NCBI GenBank assembly: GCA_963822955.1
Contig: CAWGJS010000002.1
Coordinates: 372,001 to 436,000, forward strand
Origin: JAJYUU01 sp963822955
GTDB lineage: Bacteria > Actinomycetota > Actinomycetes > Streptosporangiales > Streptosporangiaceae
Length of the DNA: 64,000 bases
Direction of reading: 5' to 3'
Made by a program: the position numbers and the translations under genes
Shown: piece after piece, positions 52,063 through 63,175 of the stretch
Layout: each line of letters opens with the position of its first letter
How positions within the stretch are numbered: the first letter of the stretch is position 1
Notes under the pieces: model-generated
Databases searched by the model: none
What the model saw: the letters and a program-made list of their open reading frames with translations, nothing else
Told to the model about the DNA's origin: nothing

Positions 52063-53421
52063 ATGACGCATAACCCTGCCCCCACTGGCGGCCCGTCCCT
52101 GCCGCAGCGCCGCAACCTGGTCACCGAGATCCCCGGCCCGATGTCGCGGCAGCTATTCGAGCGCCGACAGCACAGCGTGGCCCGAGGCCTGAGTCATGTC
52201 CTGCCGGTCTTCGTGACCGCGGCGGGTGGCGGTGTCGTCGTGGACGTCGACGGCAACTCACTGCTCGACTTCGGCTCCGGCATCGCCGTGACCTCGGTCG
52301 GCAACAGCGCGGACCTCGTGGTGAGCCGGGTCACCGAGCAGGTCGCCCAGTTCACCCACACCTGTTTCATGGTGGCCCCGTACGAGGGCTATGTGGAGGT
52401 ATGCGAGCAGCTCAACCGGCTGACGCCAGGCGACCACGACAAGCGGTCGGCGCTGTTCAACTCCGGCGCCGAGGCGGTGGAGAACGCCGTCAAGATCGCC
52501 AGGCACGCCACCGGCAGGGATGCCGTCGTCGTCTTCGACCACGCCTACCACGGCCGCACCAACCTGACCATGGCGATGACCGCCAAGAACATGCCCTATA
52601 AGGAGGGCTTCGGGCCGTTCGCCGGCGAGGTCTACCGGGTCCCGATGGCCTACCCGTTCCGGTGGCCTGGCGGCCCAGCCAAGTGCGCCGAGGAAGCGCT
52701 CAGCGTCGTCACGAACCTCATCCACGCGCAGGTCGGCGAGGAGAACGTAGCCGCCGTGGTGATCGAGCCGGTGCAGGGCGAGGGCGGCTTCATCGTGCCG
52801 CCGGAGGGCTTCCTGCCTGGCCTGGCCGACTTCTGCCGTACGAACGGCATCGTCTTCATCGCCGACGAGATCCAGTCGGGCTTCTGCCGCACCGGAAACT
52901 GGTTCGCCTGCGACTACGAGGACGTGGTGCCGGACCTGGTAACGACGGCCAAGGGCATCGCCGGCGGCCTGCCGCTCGCCGGCGTGACCGGCCGGGCTGA
53001 GATGATGGACGCCGTGCATCCGGGCGGCCTCGGCGGCACCTACGGCGGGAACCCGGTTGCCTGCGCCGCCGCTCTCGGCGCCATCGACACGATGGAGAAG
53101 GAAGACCTGCCCGGTCACGCGCGCACGATCGAGAGCCTTATGCTGCCCCGGCTGCGCAAGCTGGCCGAGGCGAACCCGGTCATCGGCGACGTGCGCGGCC
53201 GCGGCGCCATGCTCGCCCTCGAGCTCGTCCAGCCCGGCACGATCGAGCCTGACGCGGCAGCGGCCGCCAAGGTCGCCAAGACCTGCCACGCCGCCGGGAT
53301 GATCGTGCTGACCTGCGGAACTTACGGCAACGTACTGCGGCTCCTGCCGCCGCTGGTCATCGGCCAGGCTTTGCTCAACGAGGGCATGGGCATCCTCGAG
53401 GACGCCTTCGCCGCGCTGTAG
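52063..53421 (+). CDS. gabT: 4-aminobutyrate aminotransferase
   Basis: 452 residues from ATG 52063. Class III PLP enzyme: FNSGAEAVENAVKIARHATGR, VFDHAYHGRTNLTMAMTAKN, PVQGEGGFIVPPEGFL, DEIQSGFCRTG and the PLP lysine Lys297 in TTAKGIAGG. It transfers the amino group of GABA or a related amino acid to 2-oxoglutarate. A hairpin follows the stop. In actinobacteria it works with succinate-semialdehyde dehydrogenase; none is nearby. Confidence 0.9.
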   Translation: MTHNPAPTGGPSLPQRRNLVTEIPGPMSRQLFERRQHSVARGLSHVLPVFVTAAGGGVVVDVDGNSLLDFGSGIAVTSVGNSADLVVSRVTEQVAQFTHTCFMVAPYEGYVEVCEQLNRLTPGDHDKRSALFNSGAEAVENAVKIARHATGRDAVVVFDHAYHGRTNLTMAMTAKNMPYKEGFGPFAGEVYRVPMAYPFRWPGGPAKCAEEALSVVTNLIHAQVGEENVAAVVIEPVQGEGGFIVPPEGFLPGLADFCRTNGIVFIADEIQSGFCRTGNWFACDYEDVVPDLVTTAKGIAGGLPLAGVTGRAEMMDAVHPGGLGGTYGGNPVACAAALGAIDTMEKEDLPGHARTIESLMLPRLRKLAEANPVIGDVRGRGAMLALELVQPGTIEPDAAAAAKVAKTCHAAGMIVLTCGTYGNVLRLLPPLVIGQALLNEGMGILEDAFAAL

Positions 53422-53422
53422 C

Positions 53423-53441
53423 CTGCCGGAAGCCCCGGCAG
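53423..53441. terminator. Hairpin after gabT
   Basis: CTGCCGG and CCGGCAG form a seven-pair stem with a five-base loop, two bases after the gabT stop and before the convergent hydrolase gene. Confidence 0.5.
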
Positions 53442-53451
53442 CAGGTGATCC

Positions 53452-54114
53452 CTAGGAGTGCACGATCTCGGTGTCGTGACAGAAGTGCACCCGGTCGGGC
53501 GCCGCTGACCGGATCCGGGTGACCGACTCGCGCCAGGAGGTCACGTCGCTGGCCTGCCCCTCCGGCAGGTCGTCGCTGCCGGGGCTGAGGTACTGACGCG
53601 GCCGGTAGGCCGCGTCCCCCACCAGTGCGTCCGACATGCCGTCGGCCGAGTCGACCAAGACCGACTGATGGCCGACGGTATGGCCGGGCGTACTGATCAC
53701 CCTGAGGCCCGGCAGCACCTCGGCGTCGCCATCGAGCAGCTCGAACCTGGCGTTCATGAAGTCGAACCAGTCGGTCAGCTTGGGCGACTCGCGCCGGGCC
53801 CTGTCGAGCTCGGCCCGCTGGACATAGAACGCGGCATGCTTGAATACCGCGTTCTGGCCGCAGTGGTCAAAATGCAAGTGCGTGTTGATAACCAGGCCGA
53901 TGTCACCTGGAGTCATGTCGAGGTCGTCGAGCGCCTCGGCCACCGACCTGTTCACCACTCGCCAGTCATCGAGCCACTTCTGGGGGCCGCCGACGCCAGT
54001 GTCGACCAGCGCCGCACCGCCGGGGAACGTCACGACGAAACCGTGAACCGGCCACTCCAGTCCGTCCACGCCTCGCAGGCTGGCTAGCTTCAGCCTCTTG
54101 ACCTCAAGCGCCAC
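53452..54114 (-). CDS. MBL-fold lactonase-like hydrolase
   Basis: 220 residues from GTG 54114 (GAAGAGG upstream). The metal motif is NTHLHFDHCGQN, with later TPGHTVGHQSV and a final HFCHDTE. This arrangement is the AHL-lactonase branch of MBL hydrolases, which may open homoserine lactones or other lactones. Not coupled to its neighbours. Confidence 0.85.
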   Translation of the reverse strand: MALEVKRLKLASLRGVDGLEWPVHGFVVTFPGGAALVDTGVGGPQKWLDDWRVVNRSVAEALDDLDMTPGDIGLVINTHLHFDHCGQNAVFKHAAFYVQRAELDRARRESPKLTDWFDFMNARFELLDGDAEVLPGLRVISTPGHTVGHQSVLVDSADGMSDALVGDAAYRPRQYLSPGSDDLPEGQASDVTSWRESVTRIRSAAPDRVHFCHDTEIVHS

Positions 54115-54194
54115 GCGGTCACCGCCTCTTCCGGCCCGTGCTTGCTGGCCCTGGGCGCCCATGCTACTCAGCGGCCACCATTCACCGGAGCGGG

Positions 54195-55692
54195 TCAGCG
54201 GGCTGCGCACCCCCAGCGGCCGGACACTGCCAGAACCACGACGCCGAGTGCGACCGCGAGCAGTACTGCAGGCCCTAGGCCGTGCACCAGGGCAGCGTCA
54301 AACGATTTCAAAGTCGTGCCCGGCACGCCGGACGCGTTACCGGGCATATTGGCGATCGTGGCGCCGGTCAGGCGGGCCAGGACAAGCCAGTCCAGCCGCG
54401 AGGCGGGATAGAACACCAGAACGCAGATGATCATCGCGTCATACCAGGGCAGCTGATAGGGCCAGACGACAAGCCAGGCCAGGCTGAGAGCCAGCGCCGG
54501 CCGGATCGCTGGCCGTAGCGTGGCTCCCGGCGGCATTCGCCGCAGCAGCAGCGCGGCCAGCGCGGCGAACAGCAGCGTCGCCGTAAGGCCGAGGTAGTGC
54601 CAGTTCGTGAGCGCAGCGAGCCGGTAAAAACTATCCTGGGTGGTCTTGTCCCGGCGTGCCATCAGGGCCATGAATGCGGGCCTGCCGAGCCAGGCATAGG
54701 TCGGGCCCAAGATCGCCAGACCGCCTGCGGCAGCCGCCAGCAGCGCGGGTAGGGACCGGCGCAGTGCCCACGCCAGCCCGATTCCGAAGAGCAGGTAGTC
54801 GATCTTCAGGTCAGCCGCCATGCCGATCAGGGCGCCGGCGGCAACTGCCCGGCCCAGCCGTGGCTGCTGGCCAGGCTGGCAGCCGGCCGACGGCGAGCAG
54901 GCCAGCCATCCCCGCTCCCGCCGCGATCACATCCAGGTGCCCGCCTGCGATCAGGTCCCAGAGCAGCAGCGGGTTGATGGTCCACAGCAGGTGCGCACGC
55001 AGTCGTGCCGCTGGCTTCGACCGCAGCACCCGGTCGATGATGACGGCGACCCCGCAGAACGCGAGGGCGTTCCACAGCTTGAGCCAGAGCACCACGCGCG
55101 CCATCGAGGTGCCGCCCAGCTTCGCAGCAAGGAACTGCTCGATCGTGGCAGCCGGGCCGTAGAGGCTGACCTGCCGGTCCCAGTGGACGGGCACGGACAT
55201 GCCGAAGGCCGGCTCGGTCAGGCGCAGGTAAACCGGCGAGGCCACGTACGGGTTATGGCCGAGCAGCGTGAGCCGGCCGTAGGCGGCGTAGTCGAGCGAG
55301 TCGGTCGAGCCCGCTGGCGGGAGCACCGTAAGTACGGCGACCGTGACGACAGCCGCGATCAGGATCAGCCGGATGGGCCCGCGGGCTCCCCGGCGGGCGG
55401 CCACCAGGCCGGCGATCAGGCCGCCGCCAGCTAGCAGTGCCGCTAGCCACAGCGCCACGGAGACAACGTCTCCCGGTACCCGCACGGGCAGTTCCCATGG
55501 CGGTCCGGTGGCGGGCATCGGGACCGGCGGGTACATCCAGTCCTGCCGGACGAGCGATGCGCCGATCATGATCAGGATCGCGCCGCCGATGCCCGTTCCC
55601 GCAAGCCAGCCGAGCAGCCGGACGGGCCGGGCTCGCGCCGGAGCAGCTATCGGTGCCTGGACCGGTCGGTACACCCGAACTGAGTCGGTCAT
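54195..55692 (-). pseudogene. Glycosyltransferase-like membrane protein (mannosyltransferase type), frameshifted
   Basis: Two frames make one protein. The first (from ATG 55692) has hydrophobic spans and DYAAYGRLTLLGHNPYVASP and KLWNALAFCGVAVI. The second continues MAADLKIDYLLFGIGLAWAL and ends SGRWGCAAR. They join near 54850 if one base is added or lost. Together they give about 500 residues with around 10-12 spans, like DUF2029/GT87 polyprenol-phosphate mannosyltransferases. Either disrupted or mis-sequenced. Confidence 0.75.
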
Positions 55693-55924
55693 GGTTCCTT
55701 ATCCGGGAGTAGGTCATCGCGGAGCGCGATCTGCTGCCCGAGCGCCGAACACACGCTGTCTGGACTCAGAGTCAGACCGAGAGGTACCCGGCCCGGAAGA
55801 CCGGCGAACGCCGGGTGCGGAATGTCGCGTTTACTCGATCCCCGGTCTCCGCTACTGTCGCGGCAGCACACCCCGAGGCGCGGCAGCTGGGTCCCGGCGG
55901 CCGCCAGCACGGTAGGGCGATCTG

Positions 55925-57073
55925 ATGGGCTCGTCATTTCTCCGAGCGCTGAGCCTGGCTGGGGCGGCCGCGTCGGTAGCCGCTGCCACAGCCTCGACGC
56001 CTGCGGCCCACGCCATGCCCGCGGCCTCGCGGCCGGGCTGGAGCATCTCCAAGATCCTCAGCGAGAGGAACTACGACACTCTGCTCACCGTCGCCGTCCC
56101 GGGCAGGCGCGACGCGTGGGCCTTCGGCCAGACAAGCTCAGGCAAGCCCGTCGCAGCGCACTGGAACGGTTCGACCTGGACCAGATCGCGCATTCCCGGC
56201 GCGTTCGCCCGGCCAGGTATCAGCTCCGCTACCGGGCCTGACAATGTCTGGGCCAGCGGAAGCGAATGCACGTCGGGACCGCCAGGAACGAGCACTACCG
56301 CCACTTATGTCGCTCGCTACAGCGGCCGCGCCTGGGTGACTCGCACGTGGACGACAGCGGCCTTCTGCGCGGCCGCGCTCGTCACCACGGGCCCGAGGAA
56401 CGGCTGGCTGCTCGGCGACAAGCGGGCGTGGCACTTCGCCGGCGGGCGATGGCACAAGGTCTTCCTGCCGGCCTTGGGACAGGTCATCTCCGCTACCGCG
56501 GTCTCGGCTAGCGATATCTGGACGATCGGCAGGCGGTTCAGTGCGCTGCGCCTGAGCCAGAGCACGGCCTTCTTCACGCACTACGACGGTGACGTCTGGC
56601 ACACCGTCCCGCTGCCGCACATCAAGCTGCCGAAGCATGGCTACATCTACCCCGACGACGTAGCGGCCGCGAGCGCGCGGAGCATCTGGGCGGCCGTCAC
56701 CATCTACCCGGCCGCGGCGCACTCGTTCCTGCTGCACTTCACGGGCAAGAAATGGCGGGCCATACCGCTGCCTGCTAGGCCCGACCAGCTGCTGCAGGTC
56801 GCTCCGGACGGCAGCGCCGGCGTCTGGGCGATCATGTTCTCCCCGACCAGTGGCGAGTACAAGTTCGCGCATTACGCGAGCGGCACCTGGAAGTACGACG
56901 CGGTTCCGACAGCTGGCCTGCCCGGACTAGTGCCAGGATCGGCCAGCTTCGACGTCTACGGACTTGCGCGCATCCCCGGCACGCAGTCGATGCTCGCGAC
57001 CGGGGACGTGTTCTACTCGAACCCGAAGAACGCCAGCCTCATGGACTCTCTGGTTTTCCGGTACGACCGCTGA
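55925..57073 (+). CDS. Secreted beta-propeller-like protein
   Basis: 382 residues. A signal peptide (SLAGAAASVAAATASTPAAHA) is followed by repeats with the pattern W-x-F or AWAFG...PVAAHWNGSTWT, DNVWASGS...YVARYSGRAW, NGWLLGD...WHFAGGRWHKV, DIWTIGR...HYDGDVWHTV. These are about 45-50 residue blades with tryptophan, likely a beta-propeller. Role unknown; in actinobacteria such proteins are often secreted. Confidence 0.75.
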   Translation: MGSSFLRALSLAGAAASVAAATASTPAAHAMPAASRPGWSISKILSERNYDTLLTVAVPGRRDAWAFGQTSSGKPVAAHWNGSTWTRSRIPGAFARPGISSATGPDNVWASGSECTSGPPGTSTTATYVARYSGRAWVTRTWTTAAFCAAALVTTGPRNGWLLGDKRAWHFAGGRWHKVFLPALGQVISATAVSASDIWTIGRRFSALRLSQSTAFFTHYDGDVWHTVPLPHIKLPKHGYIYPDDVAAASARSIWAAVTIYPAAAHSFLLHFTGKKWRAIPLPARPDQLLQVAPDGSAGVWAIMFSPTSGEYKFAHYASGTWKYDAVPTAGLPGLVPGSASFDVYGLARIPGTQSMLATGDVFYSNPKNASLMDSLVFRYDR

Positions 57074-57090
57074 CCTGTCCTGCCGAGCCC

Positions 57091-58450
57091 TCAGCCCTGG
57101 TAGTAGCCGTCGGCCACGGCCAGCGCCTCGTCCAGGATCGCCAGCCCCTCCTTGGCCTCGGCCTCGGAGATCGTGCATGGCGGAACCACGTGCAGCCGGT
57201 TGTAGTTGGCGAACGGCACAAGGCCACGCGACTTGCATTCGCCGAGCAGCGCGCTCATGGCCGGCGAGCTGCCGCCGTACGGGCGCGAGCATCGCCCTGC
57301 TCTCCCGGTTCGACACCAGGTCCAGCGCCCAGAACACCGCGGTCCCGCGGACCTCGCCGATGACGGGGTGGCGCTCGGCCAGTTCGCGCAGTCCCGGGCC
57401 GAGCACCTGCGTCCCGATGCGTACCGCGTTCCCGATGATGTCTTCCTCTTTCATTGCGTCGATCGTCGCGACAATCGACGCGCAGGCCAGCGGGTGCCCG
57501 GAATAGGTAAGCCCGCCGGGGAACATCCGGTCGTCAAACGTGGCCGCGATCGGATCGGAGATGATGACGCCGCCGATCGGCACGTAGCCGGAGTTGGCGC
57601 CCTTAGCGAACGTGATGAGGTCCGGCACGGCGCCGTGGTCCTCGAAGGCAAACCAGCGCCCGGCCCGGCCGAAGCCGCACATGACCTCATCGGCGATGTA
57701 GACGATGCCGTACCTGGTGCACAGCTCGCGCACGCCGGCCAGGTAGCCAGGCGGCGGGATCAGCACGCCGGCTGTGCCGACGATCGACTCCAGCAGCACC
57801 GCCGCGATTGTTTCCGGGCCTTCCATCTGGATGACCTGCTCCAGGTGAGCAAGCGCCCGCTCGCTCTCCTGCTCGGGCGTGGTCGCCCAGAACGACGACC
57901 GGTACAGGTACGGGCCGAAGAAGTGCACGTGGCCGATCGCGAACTCGTTCGGCCACCGCCGCGGGTCGCCCGTCGAGGTGATCGCGGCGCCAGTATTGCC
58001 ATGGTAGGACCGGTAGAAGCTGAGCACCTTGGTGCGACCTGTGTGCAGCCGCGCCATCCGGATCGCGTTCTCGTTCGCGTCGGCGCCGCCGTTGGTGAAG
58101 AAGACCTTCTCGAAGCCGTCGGGCGCCAGCGCGGCCAGCCGGGCGGCTGCCTCGCCACGCGCCTCATTGGCGTGCTGCGGTGCGATCGTGGTGAGCCTGG
58201 CCGCCTGGGCCGCGATAGCGGCCGTCACCTTCGGGTGCTGGTGGCCGATGTTGGTGTTTACCAGCTGGCTGGAGAAGTCCAGGTAGCGGTTGCCGTCGTA
58301 ATCCCAGAAGTAGGAGCCTTCGGCCGCGGCGATCGGCAGCGGCTGCAGCGCCCGCTGGGCGGACCAGGAGTGGAACACGTGCGCCCGGTCTGTCGCGTAG
58401 ACCTCGGCCCCGCGCTGCGGGTCGGCGGCATAGTCAGTCATGGTGGCCAT
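57091..58450 (-). pseudogene. Class III omega-aminotransferase, frameshifted near the end
   Basis: The first frame carries FTNGGADANENAIRMARLHTGR, YRSYHGNTGAAI, DEVMCGFGRAGRWFAF and the PLP lysine in FAKGANSGYVPIGGV. After SRAMLAP the frame breaks at an extra C near 57285. The other frame continues YGGSSPAMSALLGECKSRGL and ends with AVADGYYQG at TGA 57091. A repaired protein would have about 450 residues. Beside the semialdehyde dehydrogenase it likely transaminates beta-alanine or another omega-amino acid. Confidence 0.8.
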
Positions 58451-58486
58451 CTTTCCTGCCCGGAGGCTCACTGCTTTAGCTAGTGC

Positions 58487-59998
58487 TTACTGGTTAACAG
58501 GGAAGCCGAGGTTAACGCCGCCGTGGCTGGGGTCGAGCCAGCGGGACGTGACCGCCTTGCCGCGCGTGTAGAAGTGGACGCCCTCGGTGCCGTGCACATG
58601 CGTGTCGCCGAACAGCGACGCCTTCCAGCCGCCGAAGGAGTAGAACGCCATCGGCACCGGGATCGGCACGTTCACGCCGACCATGCCGACCTCGACCTCG
58701 TGGGTGAAGCGGCGCGCCGCTCCCCCGTCGTTGGTGAAGATCGCGGTTCCGTTGCCGTACGGGTTGTCGTTGACAATGGCCAGCGCCTCGTCATAGCTGC
58801 CCGCCCGGACTACCGACAGCACCGGGCCGAAGATCTCGTCGGCGTAGGCGCGCATCTGCGGCGTGACGTGGTCGAGCACGGTCGGGCCCAGCCAGAAGCC
58901 GTCGGCTGCATCGCCGGTGACCGGGTGCTCCCGCCCGTCGACGGCGAGCGTCGCGCCTTCCGCGACGCCGGAGTCCAGGTAGCTCGCCACCTTGTCCCGG
59001 TGCTCCCTGGTGACCAGCGGGCCCATCTCGGAGCTCTCGTTGTCGCCCGGGCCGACCTTAAGGCGGGCGATCCGGTCCTTGATCTTGCTGACGAGCTCGT
59101 CGCCGATCGGGTCGACGGCGACGAGGACCGAGATCGCCATGCAGCGCTCGCCCGCCGAGCCGAAGCCGGCGTTGACCGCGGCGTCGGCGGCGAGGTCGAG
59201 ATCGGCGTCGGGCAGCACGACCATGTGGTTCTTCGCACCGCCGAGCGCTTGCACGCGCTTGCCGTGGTTCGTCGCGGTCTCCGCGACGTAGCGCGCGATC
59301 GGGGTCGAGCCGACGAAGCTGACCGCGCGGACGTCCGGGTGCGTGAGCAGCGCGTCGACAGCTGGCTTGGCGCCGTGCACGACGTTGAACGCGCCGTCCG
59401 GCAGCCCGGCCTCGGCCAGCAGCTCGGCGAGCAGCAGCGACGCCGACGGGTCCTTCTCCGATGGCTTGAGGATGAAGGTGTTGCCGCAGGCCAGGGCGAT
59501 CGGGAACATCCACATCGGCACCATGGCCGGGAAGTTGAACGGGGTGATCCCGGCCACCACGCCGACCGGCTGCCGGATGGAGTACGCGTCCACGCCGGTG
59601 GAGACGTTCTCGGAGAACCCGCCCTTGAGCAGGTGGGGGATGCCGCAGGCGAAGTCGACGACTTCGAGCCCGCGGGCAACCTCCCCGGCTGCGTCAGAGG
59701 CGACCTTGCCGTGCTCGGCGGTGATGCAGCGCAGCCAGCTCGGACTGGCGGGATCGGACCAGCTCGCGGAAGGCGAACATGACGCCGGCCCGCCTGACCA
59801 GCGACGTCTCGCGCCAGCCGGGCAGTGCAGCGCTTCGCCGCCGCTACTGCGGCGTCCACCTCGGCCGCGGTCGCGTAGTCGACCGTTCCGCGACACCCGG
59901 CCGGTCGCCGGGTTGTAGATGTCGCCTCGGGTGGCCGCCTCGCCGGTCCATGGCTTGCCGTTGATCCAGTGCGTGCGATGCGTGGTTGCCTGTTCCAT
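58487..59998 (-). pseudogene. Methylmalonate-semialdehyde dehydrogenase, several frameshifts
   Basis: From residue about 90 on the protein is intact: ITAEHGKVASDAAGEVARGLEVVDFACG, GITPFNFPAMVPMWM, GSTPIARYVAETA, and the active cysteine in GSAGERCMAIS. It ends with FYTRGKAVTSRW. The N-terminal part between 59660 and 59920 changes frame at least three times: VDYATAAEVDAAVAAAK, GWRETSLVRRAG and FAFRELVRS appear in different frames. This enzyme is CoA-acylating and turns methylmalonate or malonate semialdehyde into propionyl- or acetyl-CoA. Confidence 0.82.
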
Positions 59999-60180
59999 GG
60001 CGCTGCTCTGCCTTCCGATGCGCTGATCACCCAGAGATCTCATCGTCCTCCAGTGCCAAGTGTGTCGCTACCTCCCTGCTGGAGCCAAGTTACGCTTTGT
60101 AAGGGAACGGGCTGGTGGCCTGTACAGTGTGCCCGAGCCGCGCGGTCGCCCAGCGGACTGAGCACAAGGAGGCGCCCGAC

Positions 60181-61789
60181 ATGCTGCCCACGGTCGCCGA
60201 GGTGCTTGCTCTCGACCCCGTCCGCAGCGGCGCGCCGCGGATCCTGGCCGGTGCCGAGCGGCTCAGCACACCGGTCCGATGGGTGCACGTGATCGAGCTA
60301 GCCCACGCCGCTCACCTGCTGCGCGGTGGCGAGCTCGTGCTGTCCACCGGGATCGGGCTGCCCAGCGACGCGGCAGGGCTGGGCCGGTATGTGGCGGAGC
60401 TTGTCTCCGTCGGCGTCAGCGCGCTGGCGGTTGAGCTTGGCTCGCGCTACTCAAGGAACCTGCCATCCGCGCTGGTCGCCGCAGCCGCTGACCATCAGCT
60501 GCCGCTGATCGTGTTCGAGCGCGAGACCCAGTTCATCGAGATCACCGAGGCGGTTCACGCCCGGATCATCGATGCCCAGCTGGCCGAGCTACGGTCGGCC
60601 GATCGGCTGCATCAGGTCTTCACCGAGCTGGCAGTGTCTGGCGCGTCCTCGGACGAGGTCGTGGCGCAGAGCGGCGACGCTGGCCGGCTGCCCGGTCATC
60701 CTGGAGGACCTGGCGCACCAGGTCGCTCGCCTGCGCGTCGCTCGGCGCAGGACGCGGCGAGCCTGCTGGCCGGGTTCGCCGGCCGGTCGCGGTCGGCCAC
60801 GCTGGCCGGACGGACCGGCTACGACGCGGCGTCCGGCTGGCTCGTGACGATGGTCGGCGCCCGCGGCGAGGACTGGGGCCGGCTGATCATGATCCGCGGC
60901 GAGGCCCCGCGGCCGGGCGACAGGCGCTCATCGAGCGAGCCGCGACAACGCTGGCGCTCGGCCGCCTGCTCGACCACCAGCGCCAGAGTGTCGAGCGGCA
61001 GGCGCACCGGACGATCCTGTCTGCCTTCCTCGGCAACGGCTACAGCGACCAGGCAGAGGCCGAGGCCCGGGCGCGTGCGCTCGGCGTCCCGGTCGCCGGG
61101 CGCCTGCTGGTACCGGTTGTCGTCCGGGTGGCTAGCTCCCAGGCCCCGGCCGGGCAGGCCGCTGCGGCCAGGGCAGCGGGGATCGCGGACGCCGTGGCCG
61201 AGGTCTGCCGGCAGCTGCAGATACCCGCGCTGGTCGGCTCGCTCGACGATGACCGGGTCGCCGCGCTGCTGACGCTGCCGTCGCAGGGTCGACCCGGAGG
61301 CAGCGCTTTCCGGGCTCGCCAGCCAGCTGCGGCCGCGGTTGAGCCCGGCCGACGTAATCGGGGCGGGCTCGGCCGTCGACTCAGTCGCGGCGGTGCGGCG
61401 GTCGCTGGCCGAGGCTGACCATGTTGCCGCAGCAGCCGCCGCGGCCGATGGCCGCCGGACCTATTACCGGCTGCCTGACCTGCGCCTGCGCGGCCTGCTT
61501 CACCTGCTGCGCGACGACCCCCGGCTGCAGGCGTTTGCCGATCGCGAGCTCAGCAAGCTGCTGGTGCACGACGACGCGACCGGCATCGCAGCTCCTCCCC
61601 GCACTGACTGCCTACCTGGAAGAGGGCGGCAACAAGGCTGCGGCGGCCAAGCGGGCGCACCTCGCCCGCCCGACCATGTACGAGCGGCTGCGGCAGATCG
61701 AGGATGTGCTCGGAGTGGACCTGGAGCCAGCCGAGTCCAGGCTGTCGCTGCATGTCGCCTTGCTGGCCCTGCACGCTACAGCGTCGTGA
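60181..61789 (+). pseudogene. PucR-family regulator, several frameshifts
   Basis: ATG 60181 with AAGGAGG. The first 160 residues are an intact PucR N-terminal domain (VRWVHVIELAHAAHLLRGGELVLSTG...LIVFERETQFIEITEAVH). Later parts appear in different frames: GCPVILEDLAHQV, TGYDAASGWLVTMVGARGEDWG, ILSAFLGNGYSDQAEAEARARALGV, and the C-terminal PucR HTH (GNKAAAAKRAHLARPTMYERLRQIE). At least four shifts are needed. It lies divergent from the dehydrogenase, so it likely controls the aminotransferase/dehydrogenase pair. Confidence 0.82.
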
Positions 61790-61853
61790 CGCAGGTTCCG
61801 CGTAAGTACGGTTTGGCCTGCGCCGGGCGGGTTGCCGGGCAGATACTGGGCCG

Positions 61854-62409
61854 GTGCTTGACGCTGCCTTCGGGGTTACTCTCGCTGACGCGCAAGCTGG
61901 TGACCAGGAGGCGTTCGCGGCCATCTTCCGCGACGTCCAGCCACCGTTGCTGCGGTACCTGCAGGTGATCTCCGCCGATGCCGCCGATGACGTCGCCGCC
62001 GAGACCTGGCTGCAGGTCATCGCCGGCCTGGCGAGATTCCGCGGCGACGAGCAGGCGTTCCGGGCGTGGCTGTTCACGATCGCCCGGCACCGGGCGATCG
62101 ACATGGGTCGCTCCCTGGCCCGCCGCCGGACGCTAGCGCTGCGGCTAGGCGACGACCGATGGCCGGAACGTGACGCCAGACACTGCCGATGTCGTGCTCG
62201 AACGACTGTCGACGCGAGCTGTCCTGGCTGCGATCGCCTCGCTCCCGGCAGACCAGGCCGAGATCATCATGCTGCGCGTGGTCGCCGGGCTGGACGCGCC
62301 CGCCGTTGCTGAGATCGTCGGCAAGTCGCCGGGCGCGGTGCGGGTGGCGGCGCATCGCGGGCTGCGGCGGCTGGCAGCGCAGATTGACCGGACGGGTGTA
62401 ACGGTATGA
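61854..62409 (+). pseudogene. ECF sigma factor with one frameshift
   Basis: From GTG 61854 region 2 is in one frame (DQEAFAAIFRDVQPPLLRYLQV...WLQVIAGLARFRGDEQAFRAWLFTIARHRAIDMGR). Region 4 is in another (AIASLPADQAEIIMLRVVAGLDAPAVAEIVGKSPGAVRVAAHRGLRRL), ending at TGA 62409. The shift lies near 62145-62160. A repaired protein would be about 185 residues, normal for an ECF sigma factor. The next gene overlaps its stop (ATGA) and may encode its partner. Confidence 0.82.
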
Positions 62410-63175
62410 CCGGGCCAGACGCTTCGTCGAGCGAGATGCCAAGGGTTCCGTTCCCCGGCCAGGCCCGCCGGGACCAAGACGAGTTGCTGCTTGACATGAT
62501 CCTCGACAGGCGGCCCCTCCCCCCCGATGCCCCGGCCGGGATGCATGCGCTCGCAGACAATCTCGTCGGGCTGGCGGCTCTGCCAGGTGGGGGTGAGCTG
62601 CCAGGAGAGGCAGCGGCACTGGCTGCCTTCCTCCGCTCCGGCTCGCCGACCAGCACCCTGACGCTACCCGGCTTGCCGCGTGAGCGTCACCGACGCCGGC
62701 GTCTGGCGGCGGGGCGGGCCCGGCTGTCTGCTGCCATCGCCGTACTGACGGTGGCCTGTCCGGCACGGCCGCTGCATATGCGGGCGCGCTGCCGACGTCC
62801 GTTCAGAATTTCGCGCATCGCATGATCGACGCGCCGCCCGCGCACCATGCCGCCAAGCACCCGCATGACGGCCTCAGACAGCGGGCCCACCACGATGGGG
62901 CGGAGCCGTCGTTGCCGCCACCGACTCGCTCGCCGCATCCGGTCAAGCCCGGTCAGGAGAAGAAGACACGTAAGGGCGGCCAGCACCGAGGCCATCAGGG
63001 CACGGGGAAGCGTTCAAAGGAACCGAACCCGAAGCCAACGCATTCAGCGAGCACCCCTCGCACCCGGTGGGGTAGTCACCGGCGGCCCGGCGCCTGTCAG
63101 GTGAGCGGGCGACGACAGGGTCGGGTCCGCCGGCGCGCTACCCCGCGCTCGGTCGTGCTGGCGGTTAGTGCTTAA
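62406..63175 (+). pseudogene. Sigma-factor-associated protein, frameshifted
   Basis: Begins ATG 62406 overlapping the sigma factor stop. The N-terminal frame has RRPLPPDAPAGMHALADNLVGLAAL, the C-terminal frame TAAAYAGALPTSVQNFAHRMIDAPPAHHA followed by a lysine- and proline-rich tail. The frame changes near 62758. This layout, with a membrane-like SAAIAVLTVA segment in the middle and an outer part, is common for proteins encoded after ECF factors in actinobacteria and may act as an anti-sigma-like partner. Confidence 0.65.

Noticed and set aside
57206..59782. Two long plus-strand frames opposite the aminotransferase and dehydrogenase
   Set aside because: Both are shadows of genes with clear motifs on the minus strand.
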